This document shows, one piece after another, positions 13,514 to 14,154 of a stretch of 14,154 bases of DNA. The translations under genes were made by a program, and so were the position numbers. Source of the DNA: CAYQAJ01 sp964415245 (GTDB taxonomy: Bacteria > Planctomycetota > Planctomycetia > Pirellulales > Pirellulaceae); NCBI GenBank assembly GCA_964415245.1, contig CAYQAJ010000125.1:1-14154 (forward strand), written 5' to 3'. The notes under the pieces were generated by a model. The model did no database searches, was not told the DNA's origin, and was given only the letters and a program-made list of their open reading frames with translations. Position 1 is the stretch's first letter; every line of letters starts with the position of its first letter.

Positions 13514-14154
13514 ATGTCCCAACTACACCATCACGTCGAAATCGGGGGCGTGCGCCTTCGGCTGAGCCAGCCGCAAAACGCGGCAGGTCAGTGGATCGGC
13601 CAGCGCGAGATTCTGCGCCAGCTTCTGGCGTGCTGGCTGGTTGTCGACGCGAGCGATCAGCCTCTGACTCCGCGTCTGACCGGCCCACCCGGCATCGGCA
13701 AGACGGCACTGGCGATGGCCGCCGCTCGTGCCCGCGAGCAGGAGCTCTACATCTACCAGTGCACGGCCGATACGCGTCCCGAAGACCTGCTGGTCACGCC
13801 GGTGCTGGCCGAGAGCGGCCACATCGCCTACCACGCCTCGCCGCTGGTCACGGCCATGTTGCGTGGCGGCGTGTGCGTTCTCGACGAAGGCAATCGGATG
13901 AACGAGCGGTCGTGGGCCAGTTTGGCGCCGCTGTTGGACCACCGCCGGTACGCGGAATCGATTGTGGCGGGTGTGATGATCCCGGCCGACCGCGACTTCC
14001 GCTGCGTGGTGACGATGAATCAGGACGATTCCACCTACGAAGTGCCGGACTACATCCTTAGCCGGCTCCAGCCGACGCTCACCGTGGAATTTCCCGAGCG
14101 GCGGGACGAGATGGCGATTCTGCAATATCACCTGCCGTTTGCCGAGGCCGACGT
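13514..14154 (+). CDS. MoxR/AAA_5-type AAA+ ATPase, 3' end outside the window
   Basis: The frame from ATG 13514 is open to the window edge, giving 213 residues of an incomplete protein. Visible AAA+ elements are Walker A GPPGIGKT (57-64), Walker B GGVCVLDE (118-125) followed by NRM, sensor-1 TMNQ (167-170), and the SRL arginine-finger motif (Arg184) before the PERRDEMAIL segment typical of MoxR-type ATPases. A 55-residue N-terminal part including GQWIGQREILRQLL precedes the P-loop. Such ATPases usually act as chaperones that remodel or insert metal into a partner, often a von Willebrand A protein encoded next door; that region lies beyond the window. An upstream in-frame stop at 13457 limits the start, and ATG 13514 is the only ATG between that stop and the P-loop region that fits. 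The Shine-Dalgarno is weak. Confidence 0.9.
   Translation, partial: MSQLHHHVEIGGVRLRLSQPQNAAGQWIGQREILRQLLACWLVVDASDQPLTPRLTGPPGIGKTALAMAAARAREQELYIYQCTADTRPEDLLVTPVLAESGHIAYHASPLVTAMLRGGVCVLDEGNRMNERSWASLAPLLDHRRYAESIVAGVMIPADRDFRCVVTMNQDDSTYEVPDYILSRLQPTLTVEFPERRDEMAILQYHLPFAEAD

Noticed and set aside
13591..14061. 156-codon plus-strand frame near the right edge
   Set aside because: It is another frame of the same strand as the AAA+ gene. The Walker A, Walker B and sensor motifs are read in the frame starting at 13514.

Overview
The window looks like a chromosomal segment of a high-GC planctomycete, most likely of the Pirellulales type. This is inferred from gene content and style: a type III pantothenate kinase, a secreted trypsin-like protease fused to a DUF1080/LamG-like jelly roll and a SirB1-type transglutaminase-like domain, an NfeD/ClpP-class membrane protease, weak Shine-Dalgarno sequences, and short tandem repeats between genes. 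No phylogenetic marker is present, so the assignment is moderate. There is no rRNA, tRNA, CRISPR array, transposase or prophage gene.

Layout. (1) 60-890 (-) is coaX, divergent from (2) 1130-3445 (+), the secreted multidomain protease. Its leader carries a candidate promoter and a GC hairpin. (3) 3442-4494 (-) is a DUF1611 P-loop protein whose stop codon overlaps that of gene 2. (4) 4762-8442 (-) is an efflux module: an HlyD-type adaptor (7315-8442), then a single-chain ABC ATPase/ABC-2 permease (4762-7080). (5) 8715-10307 (+) is an NfeD1b-type lipoprotein/membrane protease, divergent from the adaptor, with the best promoter in the window (TTGACA-N17-TAGGAT). (6) 10320-13135 (-) is a probable two-gene unit: a polytopic GT-C-like membrane protein (11321-13135) followed by a DPM1-like GT2 glycosyltransferase (10320-11237). 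The GT2 protein probably makes a polyprenyl-phosphate sugar that the membrane protein could use. (7) 13136-13513 has no large gene. It holds a 22-codon ORF, three hairpins about 36-40 bp apart and candidate promoters, and leads into (8) a MoxR/AAA_5-type ATPase from 13514 that runs off the right edge.

The most unusual signal is a set of degenerate tandem repeats, mostly with a 7-bp period, at three places: 4498-4729, 7091-7250 and 11233-11310. Several sequence families share the 7-bp period. Related copies flank the ABC gene on both sides. Each array ends at, or within about a dozen bases of, a start codon of a minus-strand gene. At the GT2 gene the array appears to supply both the Shine-Dalgarno sequence and the start codon.
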